A stretch of 64,000 bases of DNA. It comes from Letharia columbiana (lineage: Eukaryota; Ascomycota; Lecanoromycetes; Lecanorales; Parmeliaceae). A program made the translations under genes and the position numbers. Below the pieces are notes generated by a model. The model saw only the letters and a program-made list of their open reading frames with translations. It did no database searches and was not told where the DNA came from. Shown in pieces: positions 1 through 12,094 of this stretch. Positions within the stretch are counted from its first letter, which is position 1; every line of letters starts with the position of its first letter. The stretch is from the NCBI RefSeq assembly GCF_014066305.1, contig NW_023501167.1, forward strand, positions 62,001-126,000, in the 5' to 3' direction.

Positions 1-2285
1 GGAAGATGTCATTGGCTGGCGCCATAGCTGATGCCCGTAAAAGTGCCACCAGAATGTACATCAATAATTTCGCAGACAAGGGAAGGCAGAATACTATTGA
101 CATGCTATTGGTAAACGACTAAAGGGTTTGTAATCACTTTAACACTCTAACATATTTAAGGGACGCTTGATGGACCAGTCGTCTGTCCATTTGTATGATC
201 CCATCACCGACTTTGTAAGCGCGGAGCTCAAGAGGAGGTGTGTCTTAAACTTCGGCCAGTATCCTCATGATAGTGACAGAATTCAGGTTCAACGAGTACT
301 CCACACCTGACACGGTGCAAATTTGGGTTGGAACGTTCAATCTGAACGGTCGCGGCAGTGGCGTCAAGGAAGATCTTACAGCCTGGCTGTGGCCTGATAT
401 CAATCAATTGCATCAGCACCCTGGCATTGTTGCTGTTGGCTTCCAAGAAATTGTAGAGCTTAGCCCGCAACAGATCATGTCTACTGATCCGGTGAGGCGC
501 CAGGCATGGGAAAACGCTGTGAGACGAACATTGAACGACAGTGCTCGCAAGCACTCGTCGGAGGAGTACATCCTATTACGCAGCGGACAGCTCGTGGGAG
601 CAGCACTCATGATCTTTGTGAAAGCTGGTATCCTTAAAAAAATCAAAAATGTCGAAGGCAGCGTGAAGAAGGTAAGCTTCAAGGGAATCCCCGCGTTTGG
701 AAATCTTGAGCTAATGATGGAAAGACTGGCATGTCTGGCATGGCCGGAAACAAAGGGGCGGTGGCCATACGATTGGACTATGCGAGTACCCGCATCTGTT
801 TCGTAACTGCCCACCTGGCTGCTGGTTTTGCTAACTACGAAGAACGCAATCGTGACTATCGTACAATCAGCACTGGCCTTCGCTTCCAACGGAATCGATC
901 CATTGAAGACCATGATGCAATCATATGGTTGGGAGACTTCAACTACCGAGTAGGCCTGAGCGATGATAAAGCACGGCAGCTGATCAAAGCAGGCGATCTT
1001 GATACATTGTATCAGAACGATCAGGTAAGCCACGAAGCGGTGGATCCATAATTGGGCTTGCTGAGTGACATGTACACAGTTGAACTTACAGATGGTCGCC
1101 GGGCATACATTTCCCTTTTATTCCGAGTCGAGAATTACCTTCATGCCAACGTATAAATACAACAACGGCTCAGATGATTACGATACCTCGTAGGCTTATC
1201 TCGCGCCCTTTAAGTAACCTAATGTTGACAACTAGTAGAGAAAAGGCGAGAATACCTGCGTGGTGTGATCGGATACTTCGAAAAGGAGAGATTCTGAAGC
1301 AGATAAATTATACAACAGCGCCACTCCGTTTCTCTGATCACAGGCCCGTCTACGGAACTTTCCAATGCGCTGTGAGTGCCGTCGACGAGGTCCGAAAAGA
1401 GACTCTGAGTCAAGAGATCTACGCGAAACGGAGGTCGGAAGTTGGGGACACCACTGCTAATGCTAGAAATGATGACATCGAGGACGAGGACACAATTGGT
1501 TATGAGTCAATAGCTCCCGAACTTCCTCCAGCTAGTTCGGATCGTCGCAAGTGGTGGTTGGACAATGGTGAGGAATCTCCCGGCTCTCACTTTAACCGTC
1601 TAATCATTGCTAATGCATTGGGCTAGGGCTTCCAGCTAGATCGAACCTCAAGGCCCCAGACGAGACATCTGTGCTTAACGTGCACAGACCTCAGAACCCT
1701 TTCACTCCCACCGACGAACCAGACTGGAAAGCGAGTAAGACGACACCTGGAGGAAGCCATGCCCTCAAATACAACGAACTCAAACATCCGAACTCTCACA
1801 GACTTTCGCCAATTCCTGATGGGAGTCAACCTTTGCCGCTTGACACCGATCCCGATCCACTGAGGGAAGAAGTCGCTCTTCGTGGACCGAATTCGAGGAG
1901 TTCCAGCCAGTCGTCATTAGTGTTAATGTCGTCGAATGTAGCACACAAAGCGGCTCCACCAATCCCAAAGAAACCTGCTCTGCTTAGCAATCGACAGCAT
2001 AGTCAAGAAAGCAGGAACAATGGACAAAGAAAGTCTACGTCATCAAGGCCTCCGGCAGGAGCACTAACAGCATTTGGTGGTGGTGCTAAAACAACTTTCC
2101 CTCCACCTCCGCAACGGACCAAGCCGCAGGAAATTTACGGGCAGCAGGCAGCAGAGTCTGATGGACCTCCTCTCCCACCAAGAAGCACCGGTGCTATCGT
2201 TTCAGTCCCTCATGGACTGATGGATGATGACAACGAAGGTGCAAGCGCAATACCGTCATTGCAGCCGATGCGCCGTCAACAATGA
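1..2285 (+). CDS. Synaptojanin-like inositol polyphosphate 5-phosphatase (5' part outside window)
   Basis: Removes the 5-phosphate of phosphoinositides such as PI(4,5)P2, acting in endocytosis and Golgi-endosome traffic (yeast Inp51/52/53 family). Seven exons join in phase: 1-110, 161-237, 287-671, 725-1024, 1080-1189, 1239-1567, 1627-2285; introns are 49-59 bp, and the one at 1568-1626 has a GCTAAT branch site. The 655 visible residues start in the end of a Sac1-like domain (NNFADKGRQNTIDMLLG, residues about 21-37). The catalytic domain follows at about 70-380, with GTFNLNG (77-83), GMAGNKG (near 195), WLGDFNYR (258-265), PAWCDRIL (333-340) and SDHRPVYG (359-366), so all key catalytic motifs are intact. 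The tail of about 220 residues is Ser/Pro-rich with PPIPKKP and PPLPPR, typical SH3 ligands. The presence of both Sac1 and 5-phosphatase parts excludes OCRL and simple type II enzymes. Which of the yeast paralogues it matches cannot be said. Confidence 0.93.
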
Positions 2286-2474
2286 TAATCTTGACCAGTA
2301 GGTAGATGGTGAGATTAGGAAGAATGATGGTCATCACAGATACTACAGCAGATGCAGAACAGTGTGATTATCCTTCAACAAATACTGTGGACGCACCGTG
2401 CTTTTTTTGTCCAAGCTCCGTAACATGTACGCTGGCAAGTGACTGTCATTAGTATCACCTCCATGACTCTTGAC

Positions 2475-3115
2475 TTATGGAGATTGGACTATTTTCAGAG
2501 CTTCATCTCTGCGGTCATATTCCCTTCTCAAATTCGAATTCCCTTCATCGATCTCGGCCATTGTCTCTCTTTCAGATGCATATTCAGTGGATCGGACGCT
2601 CGTGGCTGACTGTGTTGGGCTGCGATGACTTGCATTTGACTGTTTTCCGCTCTGGATCAGCAGGGGCGAACCACACTCCTGACTGCCGAGGGGTGATGAC
2701 AGCGACCATGCCATTTGATTGGCGAGGACTTTCGGCATGAACGAGGCAGGGCCTAAGTTGGCCGTTCGACTCAGCTATGGACAGAGGCCGAGTTTCCCTC
2801 TGCAAGTCTTTCGGCAGGGTCCTTTGACCAGGTGAACGAGGCCGTTGGAGGACAGTGGGGCCAGATGAGCGCGGCGTAATGCTTTCGACAAGGGTGAATC
2901 GGTCCTGCGGGACGCTTCTGCGCAACTCGGCTGTGCGTGGACGTGAGTACGATTGGACAGTGCCAAGTGGCTCTAATCTTGGTGAGATGTGAAGAGGTGG
3001 ACAGGCGCTGCGAGGGGCGGTTTGGTACCACAAGCTCCTCGTCATGATCCGGGTTTTCGATCTTGCAAAAACACATATTGGCGAGTAGGTCAGGCACTTT
3101 GAGAAGGGGGATCAT
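2475..3115 (-). CDS. Possible small Pro/Ser/Arg-rich protein, weakly supported
   Basis: I do not recognise this. A tentative three-exon model keeps phase throughout: exons 3115-3075, 3007-2677 and 2609-2475, giving 168 residues. It starts MIPLLKVPDLLAN and ends in an acidic/basic segment with EYDRRDEALKIVQSP. Both proposed introns are 67 bp; the second (2610-2676) has a GTGTGG donor and an ACACAG acceptor. The first donor (GTGTTT) is poor. The middle is low-complexity (many P, R, S), as in disordered fungal proteins, and shows no domain. It lies tail-to-tail with the phosphatase gene, about 190 bp from its stop. The open frames could be chance in a GC-balanced intergenic region; transcript data would decide. 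Confidence 0.33.
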
Positions 3116-3813
3116 GGTTATATGCTACGATTTGTAGGAGCGCAAGGGAGATTCTGGGCTTATGAAACGGCATCATGGTTGAAATCTAGATGAGTCACTG
3201 ACATGTTAAGTGAGACCTCCCATCATACGTTAGACACAAGAAACTGAATTGCACTGTGCAGACAAGCCGATTGATCTGACATGATACATGCATCGTTTGC
3301 AAGTACACGCCATTGCTTACACGTCCTCGCAGGCTGCTACACAAAGTGGATTATGATAATCATAGATATCTACTATCTGACACTTATAAATCCTCAGTGC
3401 AATTTTTATTGGCTGCTAACCGAAAAAGTTCTCTACGCACTCCTCTAAGCGCCGTCGCTGATGCTGTTTCTGCCACTCTCCAAGACTCCGTCGCAAAAGC
3501 TTGGTGGGGAATCTATAGCCAATCATGATCGTCGTAGTTCAGAAGTAAATAAAAACGGAACTAAAGCCAAAAGGAATTGATGTTCTAAAAAAGAAACAAA
3601 ACAAGAGAGCCCTGACAAGTCGTCAAAGCCAGGGATAGCTCTCCACAGATGAAGCGTGCGCCCTCAGGATGTAAATATCGTCTGAAAATTGGAGCGTACT
3701 TCGTAGCCGTCTCAGATAGAGCGTTCCATATTGGGCAGACTTCATCCTTTGCACAGTGTCCACACTTGTATAATCCCAGTACCAACTTAAGTGGAGAGGA
3801 GTGCAAGAAGCTC
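3116..3813. other. Intergenic region, probable 3' UTR of the ubiquitin-like gene plus spacer
   Basis: No gene I can support. A 71-codon open frame at 3313-3528 (+) has no recognisable motif and a weak context. The stretch 3585-3813 follows the stop of the minus-strand ubiquitin-like gene and is probably its 3' untranslated region. Confidence 0.45.
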
Positions 3814-5752
3814 TCACTTCTTCTTGCCTTTAGCGTTCCCTCGGCCCTTGTTTGACTTGCCCGCGGTCCAGATCATGAATGGCGGGATCTTTTCTTTTTT
3901 TTTCTTGCCTTTCTTTTCTGGTCAAAGTCAGCATGGATCAACGGCAGCTCCTTCAGGGGTGGAAGCACACCATCAACAATTTTGCCACTAGGGGGTGGGG
4001 GGGGCAGACCTGGCTCCACAATGACAACATCAGCCATTGCCCCTGCTAGAGCGTCTCCTCCTTCAGGCGCCTCCGGGATAGGCCACATGTGCATTGTTAT
4101 CTCCCAGCCCGGCTCGACCACTGACTCCCAGATGGACGGCATGATGATCTCGTCTTTCGGACCGAGTAGGTCATATTGACCGTCAGCCACATGTGGGCCC
4201 AAGTCGGCAACATGGAGAAAAGCTTCCTTGATCAAGTACTCCATACCCTATAAGAGAAGCGGTCAATTGCGGTTCAAAGCTTGCAATTCTTCCTATTCTA
4301 GAGTAACGTACCGACCACGTATTGCAAACATCAAAAGGAAAGTTGAATCTTCTCCCAATAGCATCCTTGAATTTGATAGGTTTGTCCTTTGTCTTTGGTG
4401 GAGATGATGGTTTGACAGTGGCAGTTGCTGCGGCTACGGCGGCGGCAATTTCCTCCGCTTTTTTGGCTTCGGCTTCAGCCTTAGCAGCTTTGGCCTTTAT
4501 AGCATCCTGGTGTTCCTTCTCGAACTCCTCTTTTGCTGCTGCCGCCGCCGCCGCAGAAGCTGCCGCAATCTCTTCCGCTTTTTTGGCATCGGCTTCAGCC
4601 TTAGCAGCTTTGTCCTTTGCAGCAGCCTGATATTCCTTCTCGACCTCCTCTTTTGCTGCTGCCGCTGCCGCCGCCGAAGCCGCCGCAATCTCTTTGGCTT
4701 TATTTGAATCGGCTTCAGCCTTAGCAGCTTTGTCGTTTGCGGCTTTCTCGGCTGCGGCTGCCTTTTCTTGTTGCTCTGCTTTCTGGTCCAAAAAAAGCTT
4801 CTCGAGGCGAGCAAATTTCTCATCGTCTTTGGAAGTATCCGACGTAGACGGTGGAGGAGGCGGCGGAGGTGGGGGAGGCGGGGTGGTCGCTGCTGGAGCT
4901 GGTGGAGCTGGCGGAGCCTGTGGAGTTGGCGGGTGTGCATACATACCACCATAAGCAGGGTAGACTACGGGCGGAGACATGGGCATGGGCATGGGCATTT
5001 GATATCCTTGTGGACCATATGGAAAGTACCCTGCACTTGGAGCATGGGGAATCATCTCATGGCTTGGCCCCCCATGATGCCCATGCGCGAAATAGGAGGA
5101 CGCAGGTCCACCGGTAGGGGCTTGGTATGGGGAGAAGCCGTAAGGGACTATTTGCTGTAGGCCTCCGGGTACGGCACTTGGAGCTGGATAGGCTTGATAG
5201 GCGTGATGAGGGTAGCCTGGGGCATAGTGGGCATAAGGACGGCTATAATGCTGCGGTGGGCCTCGGGCGTAGCCCTGCCATTCTTCGTGGGGGTCCACAC
5301 TTTCAGGCGGCTCCGACGGCGGTGATCGATGCGCTCTAGGATGTGGGAGGTGGCGCGCAGGCTCGCGGGATATGTGACGACGGAAAGATGGACGTCGTGC
5401 TTCCTCCGGTCGTGGCGCTTCCACAAAAGGGCGTTGCTGATTGGAGGTCCGAGGCCTTGATGCGGAATCCGATGGACCGATCTCGTCACGGTATACCACG
5501 TTCCAGCTGCCGTCTTGCTCTTCAACGGGGTCAGAATACTCGTGACCCTCGACGACTGATCTTGGGCGCACTTGGACACCAGTACCCGTAGAGTCTTCGT
5601 CGTCTGTCACTGATGATGATGAAGAGTGATCAGAATGATCGGAGTGATCCGAACTGTGGGCAGTGTTGGTGTGGTCGATGGTGATGTTGTATCTAGCAAG
5701 CACCATGAGCATTAGCAATGGCATTGAAGAACAATCGGTTAACTCACGGCAT
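3814..5752 (-). CDS. Pro/Ala-rich protein with C-terminal fungal ubiquitin-like domain (frame broken near C-terminus)
   Basis: Exons are 5752-5748 (only ATGCC), 5692-4312 and 4247-3814, separated by introns of 55 bp (5693-5747) and 64 bp (4248-4311). The spliced start reads MPYNITIDHTN, better than the in-frame ATG at 5724, which lies in the intron. Layout: His/Ser/Asp-rich N-terminus; disordered Pro/Tyr/His-rich part to about residue 280 ending in an 11-proline run; charged Ala-rich coiled coil with a 40-residue repeat (about 300-430); ubiquitin-like domain (about 441-525, KFKDAIGRRFNFPF, then GMEYLIKEAFLHV and GQYDLLGP). The last part matches the fungal ULD_2-type domain as I know it. As read, the frame ends at 3873 (586 residues). 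One more A in the A9 run at 3896-3904 would carry it to the stop at 3814-3816 (606 residues) through FMIWTAG and a Lys-rich end, the usual end of this family. Function in the cell is unknown. Confidence 0.85.
4433..4745 (-). repeat. 120-bp coding tandem repeat (40-residue Ala/Lys/Glu coiled coil)
   Basis: Two full units and part of a third, with exactly 120-bp spacing: the marker GCAAT (plus strand) recurs at 4445, 4565 and 4685. Each unit encodes a KAAKAEADAKKAEEIAAA-type stretch followed by poly-Ala and EKE. The period is a multiple of three, so unit gain or loss keeps frame. Heptad-compatible Ala/Glu/Lys spacing suggests a coiled coil. Confidence 0.9.
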
Positions 5753-6717
5753 GTAGAGTTTGGAATGATCTAGCTCGAATCCTCTTGATGAAGAGGAAGA
5801 GCATAGATTGCCTTGGGAAATGAGACGACGGGCACGAAATTTTTCAAGTAGCGGTGAAATTCTTGAACACCGAGGCAATGATCCAAGTTGGGGAAAACAC
5901 AAGCTGAGTCAACAAACAGAGGCTGAATAGTCTTGTGTTTTTCTTGGCAGTGCAAAGCAAATATTAGATGTGGCCTCGTCGACAGAAGTCAGTACTATGA
6001 TTGTTGGGGATCGATCTGGCAGTGAAGTTCTTGAATCGTGAATTTGGATGTGGGAAATGCATACCCAATTTTTGGAGAGGGTGTCCTGCAGGTTCATCTA
6101 GGTACTCCACAATGTGTATGACCTATAAAGCTATGAGGCTATCACCCAATTCTGTTCTCACTCTCCCGAGAGTACATCATATCACCACCTGAGTGCAGTC
6201 AACAAATTCAACATCGGCAGGTGTCGTCTTCTTCTCCTAGCGGAGGATAGACAACTACGAGCTTACATCTACTTTTCACATGTCGATGCCTAGGACTTTT
6301 CGCACAACCCATACCAATAACTACGAGCATGAACGTGCCCCTTGACGACTTAAATTTTGGAAGTTCCTGTGGGACATTAAGTAGCACCATCTTCTCGTAT
6401 CACAGCAATACGCCTATCGACTCAAGACGCTCTCTGCTGGTTCATCTGGATCATAAACATGTATTGGCCCTGCAAAATCCCGTTGTTCCATGAGCAGGCA
6501 AACAGGGCCGCACTTCATCTCCGTGCCGTGGTGCCATGCGGAGGTGCCGCCATTGGCACAGGCCTCTCAACAAACTTCGAGTCACTCGACTCTGTTCTAT
6601 CGAAGCAACTGAGGCTTGCCGCGCTTGATTCTAGGATGCTGTTTGGCGTCGATTCTGCAACCCACTGCGGATGTGTTTCGAGATCTACACTCAGTCATCG
6701 TCCAATCATACAGGCCC
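5753..6717. other. Intergenic region between two minus-strand genes
   Basis: Upstream of the ubiquitin-like gene and downstream of EMC2. It presumably carries the promoter and 5' leader of the former and the 3' UTR of the latter. An imperfect pair of similar segments of about 45 bp occurs near 5851-5900 and 6019-6062 (both contain GTGAARTTCTTGAA). Only short open frames without recognisable motifs are present. Confidence 0.5.
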
Positions 6718-7844
6718 TCACCGCTGCTTCCTTTGGGTGCTCCTATTCAGCAAATCTTTGGCAGCATTTATGTCGGCAACATTGCAGCTACTGTTACTCG
6801 TCCGGGTGATCTCAGCAAGTTTGAAGGTGGCCTGCTCATTCAGTCTTCTTACAACTGCAGTCGGAAGCACCGGAAGCTCGCCATTATCAACGGTCGCCAC
6901 CTGTCCTGTCGACCTGGTGTCGTTGGGATTGGTGGAAAGCATTCGGTCTGACGTCTGAAGATGCGCGTCAGTCCCATGCTACCGATATACGGTCACGATC
7001 ATACCAATTTTAGCCCATAGTATCCTCGAAGATAATCATCACAGAGTTCAACGCTCCTACAAAAGCGTCGCGCTGCCTCGGCGAGACTTCTGCCTTCCGA
7101 GCTTTCATTGCCGTTCATTGCGGAAATGTACAGTACCTCACCTAATTGGGCATGTATCTAGCATGAGTCCGTCAGCATCTATCCAATCAGCGTGAAGGAG
7201 GCTATCTCACATTCCAAGCATTGGGCGCCACTAGCAAAACTTCCTCGAGGCAAAAGACCGCTTGAGGAAACAGATTTTGTGACAAGTACAGGTCGGAGAG
7301 TTCCGTCCATGCTTCGATGTCGGTCGGTGATGACTCTAATAGCTCTGTCAGAGCATCAATGGCCTCGGTGGTCCTCGATAGACTCCGAAGGAGTGCGATC
7401 CGACGTTTCGCTACTGGCTACAAAATGTCCGAATTAGTATAGACCGCGGGAGGCATTTTGTTGGGGAACACCGACAGTATTGACAGTATCTTCAGCGAGG
7501 ACTTCGTCGTATTCCTGCAGAACTCTCTCCAACGCTGCATCGTCCTTCGCTACCGCCTCTTGATATAGTCCACGTAGACCCATGACCCGCTCGTTGGTAG
7601 CTCCAAAGCGATCGATGAGCTTTTCAAGGCAATTGAAGGCAGCCTTGTCGTCTCCTGTGCGCAAACAGGACAGGAGCAGCTTTTCGTACATAAGCCATAC
7701 GTCTGTAGATTCTGGATATGACAGAAACGGGATATGAATTGTCGATATTCCCGTAGATGCGTGTTTTCGAAGGTACTGAGCCGTCTGCTGAGATAGGCTC
7801 AGAGCTTCTGCATTAGATTGTCGGAGAAGAGAGCTGAGCGACAT
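6718..7844 (-). CDS. EMC2: ER membrane protein complex subunit 2 (EMC2/Oca3), TPR protein
   Basis: Cytosolic TPR subunit of the ER membrane protein complex, which inserts tail-anchored and multipass proteins into the ER membrane. Exons 7844-7476, 7417-7211, 7157-7005 and 6954-6718 join in phase to 321 residues, close to the usual length (about 290-320). Introns are 58, 53 and 50 bp, and 7418-7475 contains an ACTAAT branch site. Recognisable segments: DVWLMYEKLLLSCLRTGDD, ERVMGLRGLYQEAVAKDD, then PVAKRRIALLRSL, EAWTELSDLYLSQ, FCLEEVLLVAPNAWN (the TPR helices), IHAQLGEVLYISA, and the RRFCRSVELCDDYLRGYYGLK core. The C-terminal helix ending in AAKDLLNR is also typical. It is transcribed away from the AP-3 delta gene with a 451-bp shared upstream region. 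The first donor is GTCGGT, slightly unusual; it was chosen because it gives the family spacing between the Asp-rich turn and PVAKRR. Confidence 0.93.
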
Positions 7845-8295
7845 CTTGACATCAAATTTGCCGGAGCAAAAAGATTTCTAAGTTTAAATAGGGATGTCGA
7901 TGCAAGTGTAAGACGCGGACTTCATGTAAAAATTAGAAGCATTCAAAAAAAGGTGCACCGAGCTTATTTTTCGTTTCTACACCAGTTTGACGTCGAACCT
8001 CGTTCAACCACGACTACCACGGCGGTATCCACTAATTCTACGCCACATTTACGAATGTTAGCACTCATTGTAGCGAATAGCCTTGTCAAAGGCATGTTGC
8101 GGGCTAGCACATGCCGCAAGTATTCAAGAAGCAGAAGGTCTTAACGCCGGACCTCTCGTCGTTGTAAGGTCAAAAGTCCCTCACATTTGAAGCCGAAGAC
8201 GAATGCAAGCGCTCTTGAAATGGGCTCTGCTTGCAGGACACTACTTGTCTGGCCTACTCAACCTCCCTGGCTTTGAACTTCCATCGTAGTTCACA
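7845..8295. promoter_or_regulatory. Shared upstream region of divergent EMC2 and AP-3 delta genes
   Basis: 451 bp between two divergent start codons must hold both promoters and leaders. It contains a poly-A tract near 7946 and no clear TATA box or conserved operator. No RNA gene is seen. Confidence 0.5.
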
Positions 8296-11200
8296 ATGTA
8301 GGTTCTCGCCTCTCCAGCTTATCACATATATTGAACAGAGTCGCAGGTTTGAAAAGTCTCTTTACGACCTGATCAGGGGCCTACGGAATCACAAAGGCAA
8401 TGAAAGGGAGTATATACAGCATAGCCTTCGAGAATGTCGCTCCGAAATACGGGGAGCAGATATGGATCTGAAAGCTACTGCGCTCCTGAAGCTCATATAC
8501 CTCGAAATGTTCGGCCACGACATGTCTTGGGCGTCGTTCCATGTGCTGGAGGTCATGTCATGCCCACGATATCTCCAAAAAAGGGTTGGGTACCTCGCGG
8601 CAGTCCAAAGCTTTCGTCCCGACACAGAGGTCTTGATGCTTGCCACAAACCTACTAAAAAAGGTATGAAGCATAACTTTCAGAATCTGCAGAGCGCTCAC
8701 CTGGGCCGCAGGATGTGTCTTCCCCACTGGCGCCCACAATGTCCTTACCTTTGGTGACTTTACCTCACATCATCACATCCTCCTTGGCGCTTTCTCTTCT
8801 GTCAGACTTGTTGCCAAGATTATCGCACTCGAATCCAAATATACGGAAGAAGACGGTCGCTACTCTGTATAGGCTTGCGTTGGTATATCCTGATACGTTA
8901 CGGTCAGCTTGGCCGAAAATAAAGGATCTTCTCATGGATGAGGATGAAGACTCGAGCGTCACAGCTGCAGTAGTGAATGTTGTCTGCGAGTTGGGTTGGA
9001 GAAGACCAAGAGACTTCCTTGCCTTGGCCCCCAGGCTCTTCGATTTACTGGTCGATGGGGGCAACAATTGGATGGCCATCAAAATCATCAAACTTGTGCG
9101 TGCGTCGACATTATGTGTTATCTTCTATGCTGACCGCCTCAAGTTTGCAACGCTGACACCATTGGAACCTCGCTTGATTAAAAAACTATTGCCTCCTCTT
9201 ACCAAACTCATTCGGACAACGCCGGCCATGTCACTCCTCTACGAGTGCATCAATGGCCTGATACAGGGAGGTATCTTGGAAGGTACGGATGGGGCTAGAG
9301 AAGGGGAGGAGATTGCTTCTTTGTGCGTCGGGAAGCTTCGAGGAATGATCGTCGTGGAAGGAGATCCCAACCGTGGGTTGACCAGAAGTCACACTCGGGA
9401 TAAAACTGACAAACCGCAGTGAAATATGTAGCACTTCTCGCATTCAACAAGATTGTGTCGTCACATCCACATTTAATATCCATGCAACAAGACGTGATCA
9501 TCGGTTGCATTGACGATCCTGACGTTTCAATACGGCTACAAGCTCTTGACCTTGGTTCTGGCATGGTCAACATTGACAATATGATAGCTGTCGTTGAGCG
9601 CCTTATGCAGCAACTCCGTAACGCACCTATTGCCAGTAGACGCGTTGACGATGGTCGAAGTCACACCGTTAGTGTTGAACCTGCGGCAGACTCAGACGGA
9701 GAGGATCCAGAAGAAACTCTGCGACCTACGGCAGAACCGCAGGATGAGACTACTGCATTGCCAGCCGAGTACAGAACCATCATTATACATCAGATACTTG
9801 ATATGTGCTCTAAGGACACATATTCAAACATCACTGATTTTGAATGGTATATTGATATATTGATACAGCTGGTAAACTTGGTGCCTATCACCGGTCAATC
9901 TACCCCTGAGCTATACGGAAGCAGTGGGCGCACTCTTAAAAACTCATCTACGTCACATGAGGCCGACGCATCCAGTGCCATCGGCTGGGAGTTACGTAAT
10001 GTTGCTGTGAGGGTGAGCACAGTGAGAGCAGAGGCTGTCAGAGCTGCAAATTCTCTCCTAAGCGTGTCTGGGAGCGAAGGTTTCTTTGCTCTCAAAGGTG
10101 CTGGCGGCGAGGGCATACTCACATTCGTGGCTTGGATTGTCGGCGAGTACGTTGACGGTTCCGTCTCATCGTACCATAGCTTGGATTCTCTTATACATCC
10201 CAAGGTCCAATCACTTTCGCCTATGGTCATTTGCGCATACCTTCAAGCCATTCCCAAGGTGCTTACCTCTATCGTGTCGCAAAGATTGCTCGATTGGAGC
10301 TCTGAGCATAAAACGATGATGTCTCTGCTAGTGGCGCGGGTCATTCACTTCCTTGAACCCTTGGCAATGCACCCAAATCTTGAAGTTCAAGAAAGATCTA
10401 TTGAACTTCTGGAGTTAATGAGGGTGGCTTCCCAAGCTATCACTAGCCACGGCTTAGAAAACGACCGTGGGCCTCTTCTCCTTACGCGAGCCATGCCACA
10501 ACTCTTCACTGGCTTCGAGCTGAACCCAGTAGCTCCGACCGCCCAGCGAAAAGTGCCTTTGCCGGATGATCTAGATCTCGGAGCTCCTATCAACAAGAGT
10601 CTTCCACGCCTTCTGCAGCTTGCAGACCAGGGTCCCCTAGCTGAATCCGAGGCCGCGGAATTCGACTCCTTTTACAATAAACGCCCGCTCCCAAGAGTTG
10701 CCACTGGCCCGACCTTCAATTCATTAGCATCTCTTGGGCCTGAACCATCATCATATCAGCAAACAGTAGACAGCATCCCAGACACGGACACAGTTATGCG
10801 CAAACGCAACCAACGGCGGGAGAGAAATAAGGACGATCCTTTTTACATAGGAAACGATGATGTGTCTTCTGGTACCTCGACTCCGTTCCATGATATTTTA
10901 AGGAGCGCAAACGGGGAGGACGTTGACGTTGATTCCATTCCGATCATGAACTTAGATCTTGGGGACAAGACTCTGACAGCTGGTGGCTCTAATATGGAGA
11001 CTCGAAGGCAGAAGCGCAGGCTGCCCAAGAAATTTGACATTGTAAAAGATGAGAACATCGAATACGAAGATTCAGGAGTGGCTCAATCCGAAACAGCTTC
11101 TATGGGCACGATGAACGATAACGGTCCATTTCAACGGGCGCGTGACAAAACGAAGAAGTCTCTACTTCAGGTCGATTCAAGAGGGCTAGGTAGCTTCTCA

Positions 11201-11617
11201 CTTGACAATTCTGAGAGTGTCGCTGAGCAGCTCGACATCGAGAGACAAGAGGCGCAAGACACAGAGATGGCCAAAGCGCTTGCTGAAGTAGAGCGTCTAC
11301 GTCTAGAAATGCAGCGCGCCTCTGAGCGTATCCAAGCGACAGACGGGGCTCCGGCAGAGGGCACGTTGGTCAAGAAGAAAAAGAAAAAGAAGCTGAAGCA
11401 GCTAACCGGAGACATAGAGGCTCAATTCCGGAAGCCTAACCCGGAAGCTGATGGCGGTCCAGTTCGAGGCTCTCAAGATGCCGATGCTACTCTTATAGCA
11501 AAGAAGAAGAAAAAGAAGAGGAAATCTGAGATCACAAGGCCTGATGATGAGAAAGAATTGAGAGCTTTTGAGGGTGGTCAAGATGCTTCATCTTTTCGAA
11601 GTCAAGCGGTGCTGTGA
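8296..11617 (+). CDS. apl5: AP-3 adaptor complex subunit delta
   Basis: Large subunit of the AP-3 coat that carries cargo from Golgi/endosome directly to the vacuole (yeast Apl5). Exons 8296-8297, 8347-8662, 8712-9095, 9144-9372 and 9420-11617 join in phase to 1042 residues, normal for the family. The start codon is split: AT before an intron with donor GTAGGT, G after it, giving MFEKSLYDLIRGLRNHKG, the conserved N-terminus. The adaptin trunk follows: MFGHDMSWASFHVLEVMS, KRVGYLAAVQSFRPDTEVLM, HSNPNIRKKTVATLYRLALV, VVNVVCELGWRRP, NNWMAIKIIKLFATLTP, SLLYECINGLIQGGI and KYVALLAFNKIVSSHP, then a middle solenoid to about residue 590. The C-terminal part is hydrophilic, with a coiled coil at about 915-960 and two lysine runs (VKKKKKKKLKQ, AKKKKKKRKSEI). 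No ear domain is apparent, as in other fungal delta chains. The intron at 9096-9143 ends in AAG. Introns are 47-49 bp. Confidence 0.95.
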
Positions 11618-12094
11618 ATGAGAGGATGTGGAACTGCAACATAGCGTTGGCGTTGTCAGCAAATTTCATGCTTATAGAACTGATGTAGAGGCATAAGACT
11701 TCGTACTTGAGTGCTTTCAACGTGAGAGCCTCAAGGTGTGCACATCGATATGATACACATAACGGGTGATAACATCAAATTCGCCAGCAAAAGCGATATA
11801 GTATTTGTCTGATGCAGCGGCTTTATGGCATTTGTTGACCAATGAGAGTAAAGAGCTCAGGAAAGGAGCGTTACCTCCTTTAGGCTTTAGCTCGCAATCG
11901 CATCAAGTACGAAGTTGAAGACGCACGGCTATCTTGCGCTAAGATAGGCGCTGCTCCCGCTCCGCACGAATCGCTACAGTATTATGCGGGGTAAAAATAA
12001 TTATCTAGCAAATTCGTCCTTTGACACTCAGCAACATCGATGAGATAGCGTTTTGGCATCCGAATTCTTGGAATTAATTTCTTCTGCCCTGAAA
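11618..12094. other. Intergenic: 3' end of apl5 and promoter of next gene
   Basis: 477 bp between two plus-strand genes. No open frame of note. A GC-rich stretch near 11930-11975 has an inverted repeat, TCTTGCGC beside GCTAAGATAG, and may lie in the promoter of the downstream gene. No confident signal. Confidence 0.4.

Noticed and set aside
5851..6062. Segments with GTGAAATTCTTGAA resembling an 18S rRNA core
   Set aside because: Similarity is limited to about 14 bases and the surrounding sequence does not match rRNA.
6459..6958. Plus-strand open frames antisense to the EMC2 last exon
   Set aside because: The minus strand encodes the conserved EMC2 C-terminus here; the plus frames are Cys/Ser-rich shadows.
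7818..8144. Plus-strand open frame over the EMC2 start and shared promoter
   Set aside because: Low-complexity product, overlaps the conserved N-terminus of EMC2 in antisense, no motif.
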